A stretch of DNA of 49,254 nt from Mucilaginibacter pallidiroseus (GTDB lineage Bacteria; Bacteroidota; Bacteroidia; Sphingobacteriales; Sphingobacteriaceae). The notes under the pieces were generated by a model, which saw only the letters and a list, made by a program, of their open reading frames with translations, was not told the origin of the DNA and searched no databases. A program made the position numbers and the translations under genes. Location of the stretch: positions 1-49,254 of the forward strand of contig NZ_VOEJ01000013.1 of the NCBI RefSeq assembly GCF_007846085.1. Reading direction: 5' to 3'. Below, in pieces: positions 1 to 9,163 of the stretch. The stretch's first letter is position 1, and each line of letters opens with the position of its first letter.

Positions 1-83
<83 letters not shown>

Positions 84-95
84 CCTTTACTAATC

Positions 96-129
96 AAAAC
101 CCCTTCAATCAAAAGTTGAAGGGGTTTTT
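96..129 (+). terminator. Rho-independent terminator of the rRNA operon
   Basis: A perfect stem (CCCCTTCAA / TTGAAGGGG, 100-108 with 116-124) has a 7-base loop. It is preceded by A4 and followed by a T tract, directly after the 5S RNA. Confidence 0.9.
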
Positions 130-294
130 GCGTTTATATGGGTTTGAAAGTCTTTGCTGCCCGTTCGGCTTGTTTCGTCATTATCCACTTCGTCGCGCCT
201 CCTACCCACACTTCCCAACTGCCCTTATCTTCTCATTTGCATATCTGCACATCTACCTTTATCTTAAGGGCTCAAAACCTATAAATACATCATT

Positions 295-1482
295 ATGAAA
301 ATTGCTATGCTTGGCTCGGGCTTTATTGCCCGCTTCTATGCCGACTCTTTAATTGGCCAGCGCCGGATTGACACCTTACACGCCGTTTATTCGCGCAATG
401 TAGAAAAAGCAAAGCAGTTTGCATCCGACTATAAGCTTCCGCTTTACAGCGACAATATGGATGAGGTTGTTAATCATCCTGAAATAGACCTAGTAGTTAT
501 ATCGCTTCCAAATGATTTACACCTTGCTGCTGTTGAAGCGTGTGCAAAGGCCGGCAAGCATGTGTTATGCACCAAACCTTTAGGACGCACCGCAGCAGAA
601 GCTAAGCAAATGCTCGATATGGTTGAACAAACTGGTGTAATGGGCGGTTATCTTGAAGACCTGTGCTACACGCCAAAGTTCAGCAAATCACTTGCAAGTG
701 TTAAAGGCGGTAGCCTTGGCCGTATACTTTGGGCGAAGAGTCGTGAGGCACATCCCGGCCCGCACAGCAACTGGTTTTGGAACAAGGAGCAAAGCGGCGG
801 TGGTGCCATTGTTGATTTAGGCTGTCATTGTATCGAAATAACCCGTAACTATATTGGTAAAGATATCAGGCCGGTTTCGGTAATGTGTTGGGCGGCTACG
901 CAGGTTCACCCTATTGATGCCGAAGATAATGCGATAGGTATGATCAAGTACGCTAATGGTGCTATGGCCCAATTTGAAGTTAGCTGGTGCTTTAGAGGCG
1001 GTATGGACCTCCGTGATGAAGTGATGGGCACTGAAGGGACTATATGGATAAATAATTTTCTTCGCACCGGTTTTGACATGTTCACCACAGGACAAGGAGA
1101 CGGTTATGTTGCAGAAAAGGCTGAAAGCAAAACCGGTTGGCTATTCCCCGTTGGAGACGAGGTAAATGAGTTGGGCTACAATCATATGTTTACTGATATG
1201 TTCGAAGCTATTGAGCAGCAACGCTCACCGTTCGAAACCTTTTATGACGGATACATCGTTAACGCTATAATCGATGCGGCATATGCTTCGGCCAAAAGCG
1301 GGCAATGGGAAGACGTGCAGATAGAGGATTGGCGCGGTGCAACTGGAGACGATAACGCAGAGCGTTTCAGAAGTTTTGATGAAGAATATTACCTGATTAA
1401 AGAGGAGATATTGCCTCACGGCGATCGTAAACTGATATTGAAAAACAAAAACACTGGCGAAGTTATCGTTAAAGATCTTTAA
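295..1482 (+). CDS. Gfo/Idh/MocA family NAD(P)-dependent oxidoreductase
   Basis: A 395-residue cytoplasmic oxidoreductase of the glucose-fructose oxidoreductase/inositol dehydrogenase family, which oxidises or reduces sugars or cyclitols. The Rossmann dinucleotide motif GSGFIA is at residues 7-12. The family EKP-type motif appears as CTKPLGR (92-98, Lys94). The catalytic-region motif GGGAIVDLGCHCIE (168-181) gives Asp174 and His178. Length is normal for the family and the ATG start leads straight into the Rossmann strand. It lies 12 bases upstream of a sugar isomerase/epimerase gene, so the two probably form a sugar-catabolic operon. The substrate cannot be told from sequence. Confidence 0.92.
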   Translation: MKIAMLGSGFIARFYADSLIGQRRIDTLHAVYSRNVEKAKQFASDYKLPLYSDNMDEVVNHPEIDLVVISLPNDLHLAAVEACAKAGKHVLCTKPLGRTAAEAKQMLDMVEQTGVMGGYLEDLCYTPKFSKSLASVKGGSLGRILWAKSREAHPGPHSNWFWNKEQSGGGAIVDLGCHCIEITRNYIGKDIRPVSVMCWAATQVHPIDAEDNAIGMIKYANGAMAQFEVSWCFRGGMDLRDEVMGTEGTIWINNFLRTGFDMFTTGQGDGYVAEKAESKTGWLFPVGDEVNELGYNHMFTDMFEAIEQQRSPFETFYDGYIVNAIIDAAYASAKSGQWEDVQIEDWRGATGDDNAERFRSFDEEYYLIKEEILPHGDRKLILKNKNTGEVIVKDL

Positions 1483-1494
1483 TAACTCATTCCA

Positions 1495-2358
1495 ATGAAC
1501 AGAAGGAACTTTTTGTATAACGCCGGTTTGTTCACATTGGCTTCGGCTGCCAATGCACGCACTATAAATAAATCACGGATTATTACGCCCGGCATACAGC
1601 TATATATGGTTAGTGATGATATGATGCGCGATGCCAATGGTACACTAAAGCAGCTGGCCGCTATGGGTTACCAAGAACTTGAGAGTTACGGTAGTGACAA
1701 AGGTATTTATTGGGGCAAAAGCAATAAAGATTTTCAAAAGCTGGTTACAGATATGGGGATGCGTTTGGTAAGTACACACTACAACCCTTGTACGGATGCC
1801 GAGTTTGAGAAGCTTGCTGCTGGTGCTGCAGAAATCGGCATGAAGCTAATAATTTGCCCATGGCTTGGCCCGCAAAAAAATATAGACGCATTTAAAAGAT
1901 TTGCTGATGGATTTAATCAGCGCGGTGCCATTTGCAAAAAACACGGGTTGCAATACGGTTACCATCCTCACGATTATCCTTACAAAAAATTGGACGGGCA
2001 ATTACCCATTGATGTATTACTTTCCAACACCGACAAAGATTTGGTGCACTTTCAGTTAGATGTTTATTACGCAGTAACGGAGGGTGCAGACCCTTACGCA
2101 TATATGAAGAAATATAAGGGCAGGTTTACCAGCATGCACATGCGCGATGTGCTTAAAAAGCGCCTGCCTGCGGGTAGTAAAGAAGAATCGGCTTGCGATT
2201 TGGGCGAAGGTGTTGTTAACTATTCTAAATTATTAGCCGAAGCAAAAGCTACGGGTATGAAGCACTTTTTTGTTGAACAAAGCAGATACTATCACGAGAC
2301 GCCCCTACAAAGTGCTAAAAAAAATGCCGCATACTTAAAAAGCATGCGGCTAACCTAA
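1495..2358 (+). CDS. Sugar phosphate isomerase/epimerase (xylose-isomerase-like TIM barrel), exported
   Basis: A 287-residue protein of the AP-endonuclease-2/xylose isomerase-like TIM-barrel family. The N-terminus (MNRRNFLYNAGLFTLASAANA) has a twin-arginine-like RRNFL motif, a hydrophobic stretch and an Ala-x-Ala-type cleavage region. It is therefore probably a Tat-exported periplasmic enzyme, as is frequent for Bacteroidota members of this family. Metal-ligand-style segments (YHPHDYP, FQLDVYYA, SMHMRD, FFVEQ) occur in the expected order. It is downstream of and probably co-transcribed with the Gfo/Idh oxidoreductase. The oxidoreductase lacks an obvious signal, so the pair may act in different compartments unless the signal is not used. 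Substrate unknown. Confidence 0.88.
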   Translation: MNRRNFLYNAGLFTLASAANARTINKSRIITPGIQLYMVSDDMMRDANGTLKQLAAMGYQELESYGSDKGIYWGKSNKDFQKLVTDMGMRLVSTHYNPCTDAEFEKLAAGAAEIGMKLIICPWLGPQKNIDAFKRFADGFNQRGAICKKHGLQYGYHPHDYPYKKLDGQLPIDVLLSNTDKDLVHFQLDVYYAVTEGADPYAYMKKYKGRFTSMHMRDVLKKRLPAGSKEESACDLGEGVVNYSKLLAEAKATGMKHFFVEQSRYYHETPLQSAKKNAAYLKSMRLT

Positions 2359-2378
2359 CTAACTACTATTAACAAAAG

Positions 2379-3158
2379 CTATAATAAATACATTCTAAAA
2401 AACTTTTTACCGTATTCGCCCCAATTTTTCATAACGCTTTTAAGAGTTGTGGTTAAGCTTGCGGTGTTTACCGCTTTGCCTTTTGCAGGCGTTTTTAAAG
2501 TAGTTTCTGCTATTGGGGTATCAGTAACTTTTGTGGCAAACCAGGTTATGTTTTCATGCGGAATAGCAACGCCCAATATCATACCCGGTAGTCCGGTAAA
2601 AAATTCAGGTCCGCCGGATACGGCAATCTCATCAGTGTAAAAAGCTACAACGTATATCGAATCCATCACCAAAGCGTTTGCCCGGCGGCAAGTGTAGCCT
2701 GCTATCTCACGCGTTTCGTCGGTTATCTTCCAGTTTATTTTTCGAGTAGTATCTTTAACTAAAAACTGCTCATCAAATACTTTTTTATTGGCTGTGTATG
2801 CACTTGTATTTAAATCGGTATAAACGGTATTTATTTGCTGGGCCTGCGGCATATCACTAAACCAGCCATTACTTGGTGCAGCTTCTGCAACTACAGGAGT
2901 ATAATACGTTTTGTTGTTTGTGAAAGTCAATGTGCTCTTAAGCGACTTAAACTGCGGATTGTTTTTTTTGTAAGCTTCAAAGGCAGGTCCGTACCAGCTT
3001 TCGTTGTCTTTTTCCTCATCAATCATTTTTTTGATGATAGCGTACATGTTAACCCGCTTTTCAAACTCGATAGTGCCCGATGTAGTAAAGTGTTTGTTTT
3101 GGGCAAACAGGCTATTAGTTATTGCACAAACTAACAGCAGCAGTATATATTTTTTCAT
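2379..3158 (-). CDS. GLPGLI family protein, secreted
   Basis: A 259-residue protein with a clear signal peptide (MKKYILLLLVCAITNSLFAQ). It carries the family-defining signature near the C-terminal third as FFTGLPGMILGV. GLPGLI proteins are Bacteroidota-specific, of unknown biochemical function, and usually encoded beside TonB-type outer-membrane barrels. Here it starts 24 bases after the stop of such a barrel gene and is almost certainly in its operon. It probably acts in the periplasm or at the outer membrane with the barrel. Confidence 0.9.
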   Translation of the reverse strand: MKKYILLLLVCAITNSLFAQNKHFTTSGTIEFEKRVNMYAIIKKMIDEEKDNESWYGPAFEAYKKNNPQFKSLKSTLTFTNNKTYYTPVVAEAAPSNGWFSDMPQAQQINTVYTDLNTSAYTANKKVFDEQFLVKDTTRKINWKITDETREIAGYTCRRANALVMDSIYVVAFYTDEIAVSGGPEFFTGLPGMILGVAIPHENITWFATKVTDTPIAETTLKTPAKGKAVNTASLTTTLKSVMKNWGEYGKKFFRMYLL

Positions 3159-3182
3159 TGTGTTGATTGCTGTGATTATTGA

Positions 3183-5993
3183 TTATTGTTTAGGTGCGCC
3201 GCCGCCCATTTTGTTGAAGTCCCAGATCACCGAGAACATGAAGTAGCGGCGTATTGTGGTAACATTGGTTTGCGTAATGTAGTTACTTGATGCGCTACGT
3301 GTAAAGCCCGAATTTTGGTTAAGTAAGTCGTTCCCGCTTATTTGCAGTTTCAGCGTTTCGTCCTTCAGGAAGGTTTTGGCTATGTTAGCATTTATGATAG
3401 TCTGCGTAAAGCTGGTATTGAAAGATTGTGTAGGGGCGCGATACAAGTACTCGCCATCGCTACCAACCTGTATTTTGCCGGGCAGGTAAATGGTGAATCC
3501 GTAACCACCGTTCCAACCGCGGCCATTGTTGTTACGATCTGGCTGTAGTGACGATTGGCCGACTGTATAGTTAGGGCCGAAATTTAAGTTTACATCATAT
3601 TTTTTTTGCTTCCCTTTATAAGCCGATAACCTGGTTGTGTATGAGCTGGAGTTGGTTCGGTTCATCTGGCTGTTGATCATGCTGTAAAAAATACTTCCGT
3701 TTAAGTTTGCATTTAAACCTACGTTCATGTCCCAGGCAGATATTTTTTTGTTAAAACTTCCTCCACCGTAAAAGTTTGATTGCCTTTTATCACTCAGGTT
3801 GATGTATTGCGTAGTGCTTTTGCCAAGAGATAGGTCGGTCACGGTATTTGATACAATTGGATTTTCTGTAAAGTTGTATTGACCATAAAACCAGATCGAC
3901 TGACCGCTGATAACTTTATACGAGTTAAAGTTGCCATAAAACGAGTGGCTGAAGGATGGCTTCAGGTTTGGATTACCGATCAGCAAATTCAATGGATCGG
4001 TATTTACACGGATAGGCTGTAATTGATCAATTGTTGGTTGCGTTTGGCTACCATTATAATTAAAGGATACCGAACCATAATTAGAATAACGGTATTGGTA
4101 ACTTGCTTGCGGGTTCCAGTTGGTGAAGCTGCGCCTCGCCATGTTACCTGTTATTTCGTCAACTTGTTTAAAGTCTACAGCTGCAACATAGGTGCCAAAG
4201 CGAACAGTGCTTTTTCCTTTTTTGAAGTTGAAATTTGCGCCGCCACGGTTTGATGTTTGATTGAATACGTAATGGTTACTCAACGAGTCATTTAATACAT
4301 TATAAACACCCGGTGCAGATTGATCAAATGATTTACGATTGGCATCGCTGTTATTTAAATTAATTCCATAGCTTAAAATCACCGAGAAATCTTTTGCCAG
4401 AGGTTCAGTATAAGTAACATTGGAATTAAATCTGCTCGTACGAGTATCGGATGTTTTTAGTTGATCTATAATTTGTGGTTGTTTAGTAGTATCAGGTAAA
4501 CTTGACGTATTGAAAAAGTTTAAAGATGAGTTCAGGAAACCATCTGCCTGACTCTCGGTAACACCTGCCGAAACATTTACAGACAGCGTGCGTCCTTTCT
4601 TCTTAAGTTTTTTAGTATAAAATGCAGACGCATTAAATACTTGCTGATCAACATCGTTAGTTAACCGGCGTTTGTTGATGTTTAGTAAACTCCCGTCGGC
4701 ACGGCGGCTCTCGGTGAGGTTGTCTGTAAGCGATTTGGTGTTTTTCAACATTCCGTCAACGCTAACTTTTAGGCTCGATGTAGTGTCAAGTTTAATCGTA
4801 TATGTTGCATCAAGTTTCTGTCTGAATATATAGTTATCAAAAAGCTGGTTACTTGTGCTGTTAATCACCTGGGTAGTATCGCCGGGTAAGCTTTGTTGCG
4901 ATAAGGTATTCCTGTTACCTATTACGGATAGTGACCCTATTTTATAATTGGTATTTAAGGTGTACTTATCGTTTTTCCATTTATCATCATAGTGTACACC
5001 ACCAGTACGGGCTACCGGTATACCTTCGTTATTGTAAGTACCGCCCCAGCCTTCAAGCTCGTCTCCACCGCTTGAAAAATACATGCCCCCATCATCTGTC
5101 ATTTGCATGTTGCTTGTGCCGTACTTATTGGCATCTTCCCAGCTAAGGCCTGTTTTGCCTGTATTAGCAAGCGTTCCGTAAAGTGAAAACTTCTTTTTGC
5201 CTTTGAAACGGTTGTACAAAACCTGCGTTTGATAGAAGTCCCGGTTACCAATTCCGGCGTCTATTTTACCAAAATAGCCGTTCTTTTTATCTTCTTTTAG
5301 TTTGATGTTGATGGTTTTAGTTTTTTCGCCATCATCTATTCCTGTGAAAGTAGCCTGGTCACTCTTTTTATCATACAACTGCACCTTATCAACCATATCA
5401 GCCCGGAGGTTCTTAGTAACCAGGGTAGGGTCGTCGCCAAAAAACTCTTCGCCGTCTACCAATACCTTGGGTACAGTTTGGCCTTGTGCGGTAATCTTAC
5501 CGTCTTTATCTACCTGGATACCCGGTAGCTGTTTTAACAGATCTTCCACCTTTGAATTAGGCTGGATTTTAAATGCCTTTGCATTATACTCGGTAGTATC
5601 GCCTTTTATCTTAATAGCCGCTACTTCACCTTTAATTATTACTTCTTTTAACAATCTTGATTTTAGCAGTAGGTTGACGCCACCGAAATCTTTTACACGC
5701 TTCACCGAATCGAGCGTGAAATGCTCAACGTAATCGGCATAGCCGGGGTAAGTAATCAACGCAATAAATTTACCTTTAGTTAAGCCATTGATAGCGAAAC
5801 TACCATCGCTGCCTGCACGGGTAAACTTGCGTAAAACGGAGTCTTTAGAGTTCAAAATGCTGACGGTGGCGTTGGGTAGCTTAACCAATACTGCACTATC
5901 AATAGCGGTTCCTTTTACGCCATAGGTTGATTGCGCAAAGGTGGATAGGGTGCACAAGCAAAAAAAAGCCAGTGCTGCAATTGTGAGTTTCAT
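3183..5993 (-). CDS. TonB-dependent-receptor-like outer membrane beta-barrel protein (OMP_b-brl_3 type)
   Basis: A 936-residue outer-membrane protein with a signal peptide (MKLTIAALAFFCLCTLSTFAQ). Next comes a carboxypeptidase-regulatory-like beta-sandwich (about residues 22-110), then a plug-like segment with LKQLPGIQVDKDGKI and VLVDGEEFFGDDP (about 145-200). A long stretch of alternating amphipathic strands rich in aromatic, Asn and Ser residues continues to the C-terminus. It lacks the SusC signature and has no SusD neighbour, so it is not a classical glycan uptake pair. The partner is the GLPGLI gene downstream. The upstream region carries an array of GTTAAA/GTTACA repeats that looks like a regulator-binding array. 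Cargo unknown. Confidence 0.9.
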   Translation of the reverse strand: MKLTIAALAFFCLCTLSTFAQSTYGVKGTAIDSAVLVKLPNATVSILNSKDSVLRKFTRAGSDGSFAINGLTKGKFIALITYPGYADYVEHFTLDSVKRVKDFGGVNLLLKSRLLKEVIIKGEVAAIKIKGDTTEYNAKAFKIQPNSKVEDLLKQLPGIQVDKDGKITAQGQTVPKVLVDGEEFFGDDPTLVTKNLRADMVDKVQLYDKKSDQATFTGIDDGEKTKTINIKLKEDKKNGYFGKIDAGIGNRDFYQTQVLYNRFKGKKKFSLYGTLANTGKTGLSWEDANKYGTSNMQMTDDGGMYFSSGGDELEGWGGTYNNEGIPVARTGGVHYDDKWKNDKYTLNTNYKIGSLSVIGNRNTLSQQSLPGDTTQVINSTSNQLFDNYIFRQKLDATYTIKLDTTSSLKVSVDGMLKNTKSLTDNLTESRRADGSLLNINKRRLTNDVDQQVFNASAFYTKKLKKKGRTLSVNVSAGVTESQADGFLNSSLNFFNTSSLPDTTKQPQIIDQLKTSDTRTSRFNSNVTYTEPLAKDFSVILSYGINLNNSDANRKSFDQSAPGVYNVLNDSLSNHYVFNQTSNRGGANFNFKKGKSTVRFGTYVAAVDFKQVDEITGNMARRSFTNWNPQASYQYRYSNYGSVSFNYNGSQTQPTIDQLQPIRVNTDPLNLLIGNPNLKPSFSHSFYGNFNSYKVISGQSIWFYGQYNFTENPIVSNTVTDLSLGKSTTQYINLSDKRQSNFYGGGSFNKKISAWDMNVGLNANLNGSIFYSMINSQMNRTNSSSYTTRLSAYKGKQKKYDVNLNFGPNYTVGQSSLQPDRNNNGRGWNGGYGFTIYLPGKIQVGSDGEYLYRAPTQSFNTSFTQTIINANIAKTFLKDETLKLQISGNDLLNQNSGFTRSASSNYITQTNVTTIRRYFMFSVIWDFNKMGGGAPKQ

Positions 5994-6052
5994 TGTTAGG
6001 GTTTATATGCCTCTAATATATAACTAAAAAATTAGTAGTTGTAGTAGACATA

Positions 6053-6119
6053 GTGTTAAAATGTGTTAAATATTAGGCATGAGTGTTAAAAGGGCATATT
6101 CGTTACAAAATCGTTACAA
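6053..6119 (-). promoter_or_regulatory. Operator-like array of direct repeats upstream of the TonB-type barrel gene
   Basis: GTGTTAAA occurs three times, starting at 6053, 6063 and 6083. CGTTACAA occurs twice, at 6101 and 6112. On the gene's own strand these read TTTAACAC and TTGTAACG. Spacings of 10, 20, 18 and 11 bases keep most copies roughly on one face of the helix, typical of sites for OmpR-class regulators that bind direct repeats. The array lies 60-126 bases upstream of the start codon. The binding protein is not known. Confidence 0.5.
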
Positions 6120-6161
6120 TAATTATTCTTACGGGCGAGGACTTGGGGCAAATCCCCCCAA

Positions 6162-6197
6162 CAAAAAAAAAGCGCATTGCTGTATGCAATGCGCTTT
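6162..6197 (-). terminator. Rho-independent terminator after rfbC
   Basis: On the minus strand a stem of AAAGCGCATTGC pairing with GCAATGCGCTTT (6169-6180 with 6186-6197, plus-strand coordinates) is followed by a run of T. It sits just after the rfbC stop codon. Confidence 0.85.
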
Positions 6198-6217
6198 CAA
6201 AATATTGTAATATTTGC

Positions 6218-6772
6218 TTAGTACTTGAATGGGCTATTGAAATCGTTCCAGGCCGGTAGTTCCTGATCTTTGGCAGAAAGTACAGCATCAGCCTCATTAA
6301 TTCCCCAACCAATTGATAGGGCAGGGTCGTTCCATATTGCACCAACTTCTGATGCTTTATCGTAATAATTAGTTACTTTATATGTAAAAATGGTATCATC
6401 TTCAAGGGTTACAAAACCGTGCAGACAGCCCGCCGGTACCCACAGTTGCAAATGGTTTTTTCCGGTCAACTCTACAGAAACGTGGCGGCCATAAGTAGGC
6501 GACCCAACGCGTGCATCAACAGCAACATCAATAACTGCACCCTGTAAAACGCGTACCAGTTTGCCCTGCGCAAAAGGCGCAGCCTGGGCGTGTAATCCCC
6601 TTACGGTATTTTTTTGTGAGAAGGATTGATTGTCTTGCACAAAATCTACATCAATGCCGGCTTCTTTAAGCTTTGCCTTGTTATAGCTCTCATAAAAGTA
6701 GCCACGGTCGTCATTAAATACACGAGGCTCAAGTATCAGTACACCCGGTATAAGGGTTTCGGTTATTTTCAT
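6218..6772 (-). CDS. rfbC: dTDP-4-dehydrorhamnose 3,5-epimerase
   Basis: A 184-residue cupin-fold epimerase that converts dTDP-4-dehydro-6-deoxyglucose to dTDP-4-dehydrorhamnose in the dTDP-L-rhamnose pathway, in the cytoplasm. Family landmarks in order: N-terminal ETLIPGVLILEPRVFNDDRGYFYE, the catalytic-His segment TVRGLHAQ, QGKLVRVLQGAVIDVAVD, the HGF segment after VPAGCLHGF, and the C-terminal WNDPALSIGW. Length is normal. The usual rfbA/B/D partners are not beside it, so this is an orphan copy. It follows a DUF4286 gene by 2 bases and ends at a strong terminator. Confidence 0.95.
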   Translation of the reverse strand: MKITETLIPGVLILEPRVFNDDRGYFYESYNKAKLKEAGIDVDFVQDNQSFSQKNTVRGLHAQAAPFAQGKLVRVLQGAVIDVAVDARVGSPTYGRHVSVELTGKNHLQLWVPAGCLHGFVTLEDDTIFTYKVTNYYDKASEVGAIWNDPALSIGWGINEADAVLSAKDQELPAWNDFNSPFKY

Positions 6773-6774
6773 AT

Positions 6775-7074
6775 TTAGACGGTTTTCATTAAGGTGTTGA
6801 ACATCACAAAACGCTCAGCAAAACGTTCCTGATGCATTTCCTGGAAGTTATACAAATGATCGTTATAAAAGTTGTTGAACTGCTCCAGGCTGTCGGCATT
6901 GTATTGTACGCAATACGTTACCCCTTCATTTGGCGAATCTATGACAGTTAAGATTTGGAACGAACTGAAGCACCCCGTTTCCATAACAGCAGGTATATGG
7001 GTTTCTTTCATGTACTTGAGCCATGCAGGAGCTGTGCTATCTTCAATTATATAGGTGTCGTTATAAACAATCAT
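6775..7074 (-). CDS. DUF4286 family protein
   Basis: A 99-residue small cytoplasmic protein starting MIVYNDTYIIED. It resembles the DUF4286 ferredoxin-like (antibiotic monooxygenase-like) family common in Bacteroidota: a VYNDTY start, a central PxVMETGCF segment and a C-terminal RFAERFVMFNTLM. An in-frame start 15 bases upstream is possible, but it would overlap the TAnnTTTG box at 7079-7086, so the internal ATG is preferred. It is co-transcribed with rfbC (2-base gap). Function unknown. Confidence 0.8.
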   Translation of the reverse strand: MIVYNDTYIIEDSTAPAWLKYMKETHIPAVMETGCFSSFQILTVIDSPNEGVTYCVQYNADSLEQFNNFYNDHLYNFQEMHQERFAERFVMFNTLMKTV

Positions 7075-7078
7075 GGAG

Positions 7079-7086
7079 CAAAAGTA
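7079..7086 (-). promoter_or_regulatory. Candidate Bacteroidota -7 box (TACTTTTG) for DUF4286-rfbC
   Basis: TACTTTTG matches TAnnTTTG on the minus strand, ending 4 bases before the chosen ATG at 7074. No clear -33 TTG was found at the expected spacing, so this is tentative. Confidence 0.3.
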
Positions 7087-7232
7087 CAATTATTGGTGTG
7101 GATTGCACAGATTTATATATGATTATACCGCTTGAGCTACATGACTATACTGATGTATATTTGTTTAGATTGAACACCTTATCACTTAACTAAACAGCTA
7201 ATTAGGAGCTTTACTCACCCATAATTCCTAAG

Positions 7233-9035
7233 CTAAACCTCCGTTTTATCGCCTCTCAAAAGCCTGAAGTGCTTGCGGGCATCGTTAAGCCAAAGGCTGC
7301 CGGGATAATTGGTAATGATTTTTTGATAGTAAGTTTTTGCAAGGGCTGTGTTGTTAAGCTGGTTTTCATAAATATCACCAAGCATGTAAACGGCGTCATC
7401 TGCCCAAAGGTCATCGGGGTGGTTATCTGCTATTTGTTTAAGTTGTATTACCGCTGCCTCGAATTCTTTTTGCTGTAACAATATTTTGGCTTTGGCCATC
7501 AAAATATCTGCTGCAAGTGAACCTGGATATTTTATGCCGATGCTATCCAGCGTTTTCATGGCGCGTTGCGGCTGTTCGGCAAATATGAGCAGATCGGCTC
7601 GGGCATACATTTTAAGTGCGGCAGCTGTACTATCAATTGCAAGGTTGTCTGATATCAGTAACGACAAGTTCAGCGCATCGTTGGCAATAAGCTGCGACGT
7701 TGCTGCCTTTAAAACATCCAGTTGGCGCCGGCTCCAGTTGAAATCGCCGGTATAATAAGCCAGTTTCGCATTACGCAACATGGCATCCTGCCCAATAGGG
7801 CTGGCAGCGTTGTCTTTTTCAACTTGGCTATAAAGTAGCGTGGCATCCCACGGTTGGTTATTTAATAGCAGTATATCCCCAAGGTCAAGTTTGCAGGCAG
7901 CCATAAGGTTTGGCCTTACGTCGGGAATAGCGACGGCATTTTCCAATAAAGCCTGCGCTTCTTTTAGCTTACCCAATTTAAATGCCTGCAGATTAGCCAG
8001 CTTTTGCATAGCGAAAACGGTACCGCGGTTGCGGCCAAACTCGGTCAGCAAATTATTATAGTCACTTTCAAGGCTCAGTAAATCGGCTTGTGTGTACTTG
8101 CCCGATGTTACTTTTAAATTTCGGGTATTGATCAAATCTATTTTGGCCGATACATAGTTTGCATTTTCTTTTCCGAGCGTAACTATGTATTCATAACCGC
8201 GAATGGCAGCATCGTATGCCTCATTATTAACAAGGGCACGGCAAAGCTCGTATACATTATTGCCATCGTTACTGGTGCGGCGGCTTAGGGCCAATGCCTG
8301 GTTAAGTGCTTGCTCAAACTCTTTTTGCTGCATAAATTGCCAAATCAGCAAATCGATGTAAACGGTTTGCTGCGGATCTTTTTGTATGCGTTTTAGCAGG
8401 GCCGCCTTAAGCATATCGTAATCAGGTGCGCCTTCAAATAGTGCCGACATCATGTTTTCGGCCTGGCCAACAAATACCGGGTTCGATGGTAAAAAGTTTA
8501 GGTACTCGTTTGTAAGGGCAGCCTTATCTCGCTTAAAGCGGTAGAGGTTTATCAGTTCAAAAGCAAATACGGCATCATTGTTAAGCAGCTTTCGGCCCTG
8601 TAAAAAAATCTTGATAGCATAGTCGGCGTTGGCATTTTGATAAAACTGGGAAGCAATCATCGAGATCCTGTTCTGATCGGCAGGGAGGGTCTTTATGAGG
8701 TCGTTATAAATACCATCAGCTTTGGCGGTGTTGCCCTGTAGCGTGTATACCGAGCCCAGGGCTATAAGATATTCGCTCGTGTTTGGGCTTTTGCGCAACA
8801 TTTTTTTAGCAATAGCTTCGGCCTCGTCATATTGTTTAAAGTTAACGAGCGCGTTAAAATACGGCTGATAATAGGTTTCGTTATCCTGCTTGTAAAGCTT
8901 TTGGTAAATGTCTAAAGCCTTTTGCTGCTCGCCATTAGCTGCATATTGTCGGGCCAGTTGCAAATCATTGTTTTGAGCTACAGCAATGGTGTAAAAAAGG
9001 CTGCATATTAATATTAACCAGTGTGATCGCTTCAT
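7233..9035 (-). CDS. Secreted tetratricopeptide repeat protein
   Basis: A 600-residue protein with a signal peptide (MKRSHWLILICSLFYTIAVAQ) followed by TPR-type helix pairs throughout. Examples are ARQYAANGEQQKALDIYQKLY near residue 35, YLIALGSVYTLQGNTAKADGIY near 90, and the C-terminal AVYMLGDIYENQLNNTALAKTYYQKI near 565. The C-terminal third resembles the YbgF/Tol-Pal-type TPR segment. Probably a periplasmic scaffold. It stands alone on the minus strand, divergent from the S9-fold gene. No specific function can be assigned. Confidence 0.88.
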   Translation of the reverse strand: MKRSHWLILICSLFYTIAVAQNNDLQLARQYAANGEQQKALDIYQKLYKQDNETYYQPYFNALVNFKQYDEAEAIAKKMLRKSPNTSEYLIALGSVYTLQGNTAKADGIYNDLIKTLPADQNRISMIASQFYQNANADYAIKIFLQGRKLLNNDAVFAFELINLYRFKRDKAALTNEYLNFLPSNPVFVGQAENMMSALFEGAPDYDMLKAALLKRIQKDPQQTVYIDLLIWQFMQQKEFEQALNQALALSRRTSNDGNNVYELCRALVNNEAYDAAIRGYEYIVTLGKENANYVSAKIDLINTRNLKVTSGKYTQADLLSLESDYNNLLTEFGRNRGTVFAMQKLANLQAFKLGKLKEAQALLENAVAIPDVRPNLMAACKLDLGDILLLNNQPWDATLLYSQVEKDNAASPIGQDAMLRNAKLAYYTGDFNWSRRQLDVLKAATSQLIANDALNLSLLISDNLAIDSTAAALKMYARADLLIFAEQPQRAMKTLDSIGIKYPGSLAADILMAKAKILLQQKEFEAAVIQLKQIADNHPDDLWADDAVYMLGDIYENQLNNTALAKTYYQKIITNYPGSLWLNDARKHFRLLRGDKTEV

Positions 9036-9163
9036 AGATTTTTATATATTAGGCCGCCCCATTAACAGTATTTATAACGCCTAATACGGGTAAAATTGTA
9101 GTGACACTTACGCCCGAAAGAAATAAAATTAAGTAATTTGACCCTGATTGTAAAACTAAGTTA

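Noticed and set aside
131..294. Gene between the rRNA terminator and the Gfo/Idh gene
   Set aside because: The open frame from 59 to 298 starts inside the 5S RNA and has no protein-like features.
817..1095. Minus-strand open frame inside the Gfo/Idh gene
   Set aside because: It is antisense to a clear enzyme and shows no family pattern; a shadow frame.
5302..5733. 143-codon plus-strand open frame inside the TonB-type barrel gene
   Set aside because: It lies opposite the well-supported plug domain and reads like a shadow, without signal or motif.
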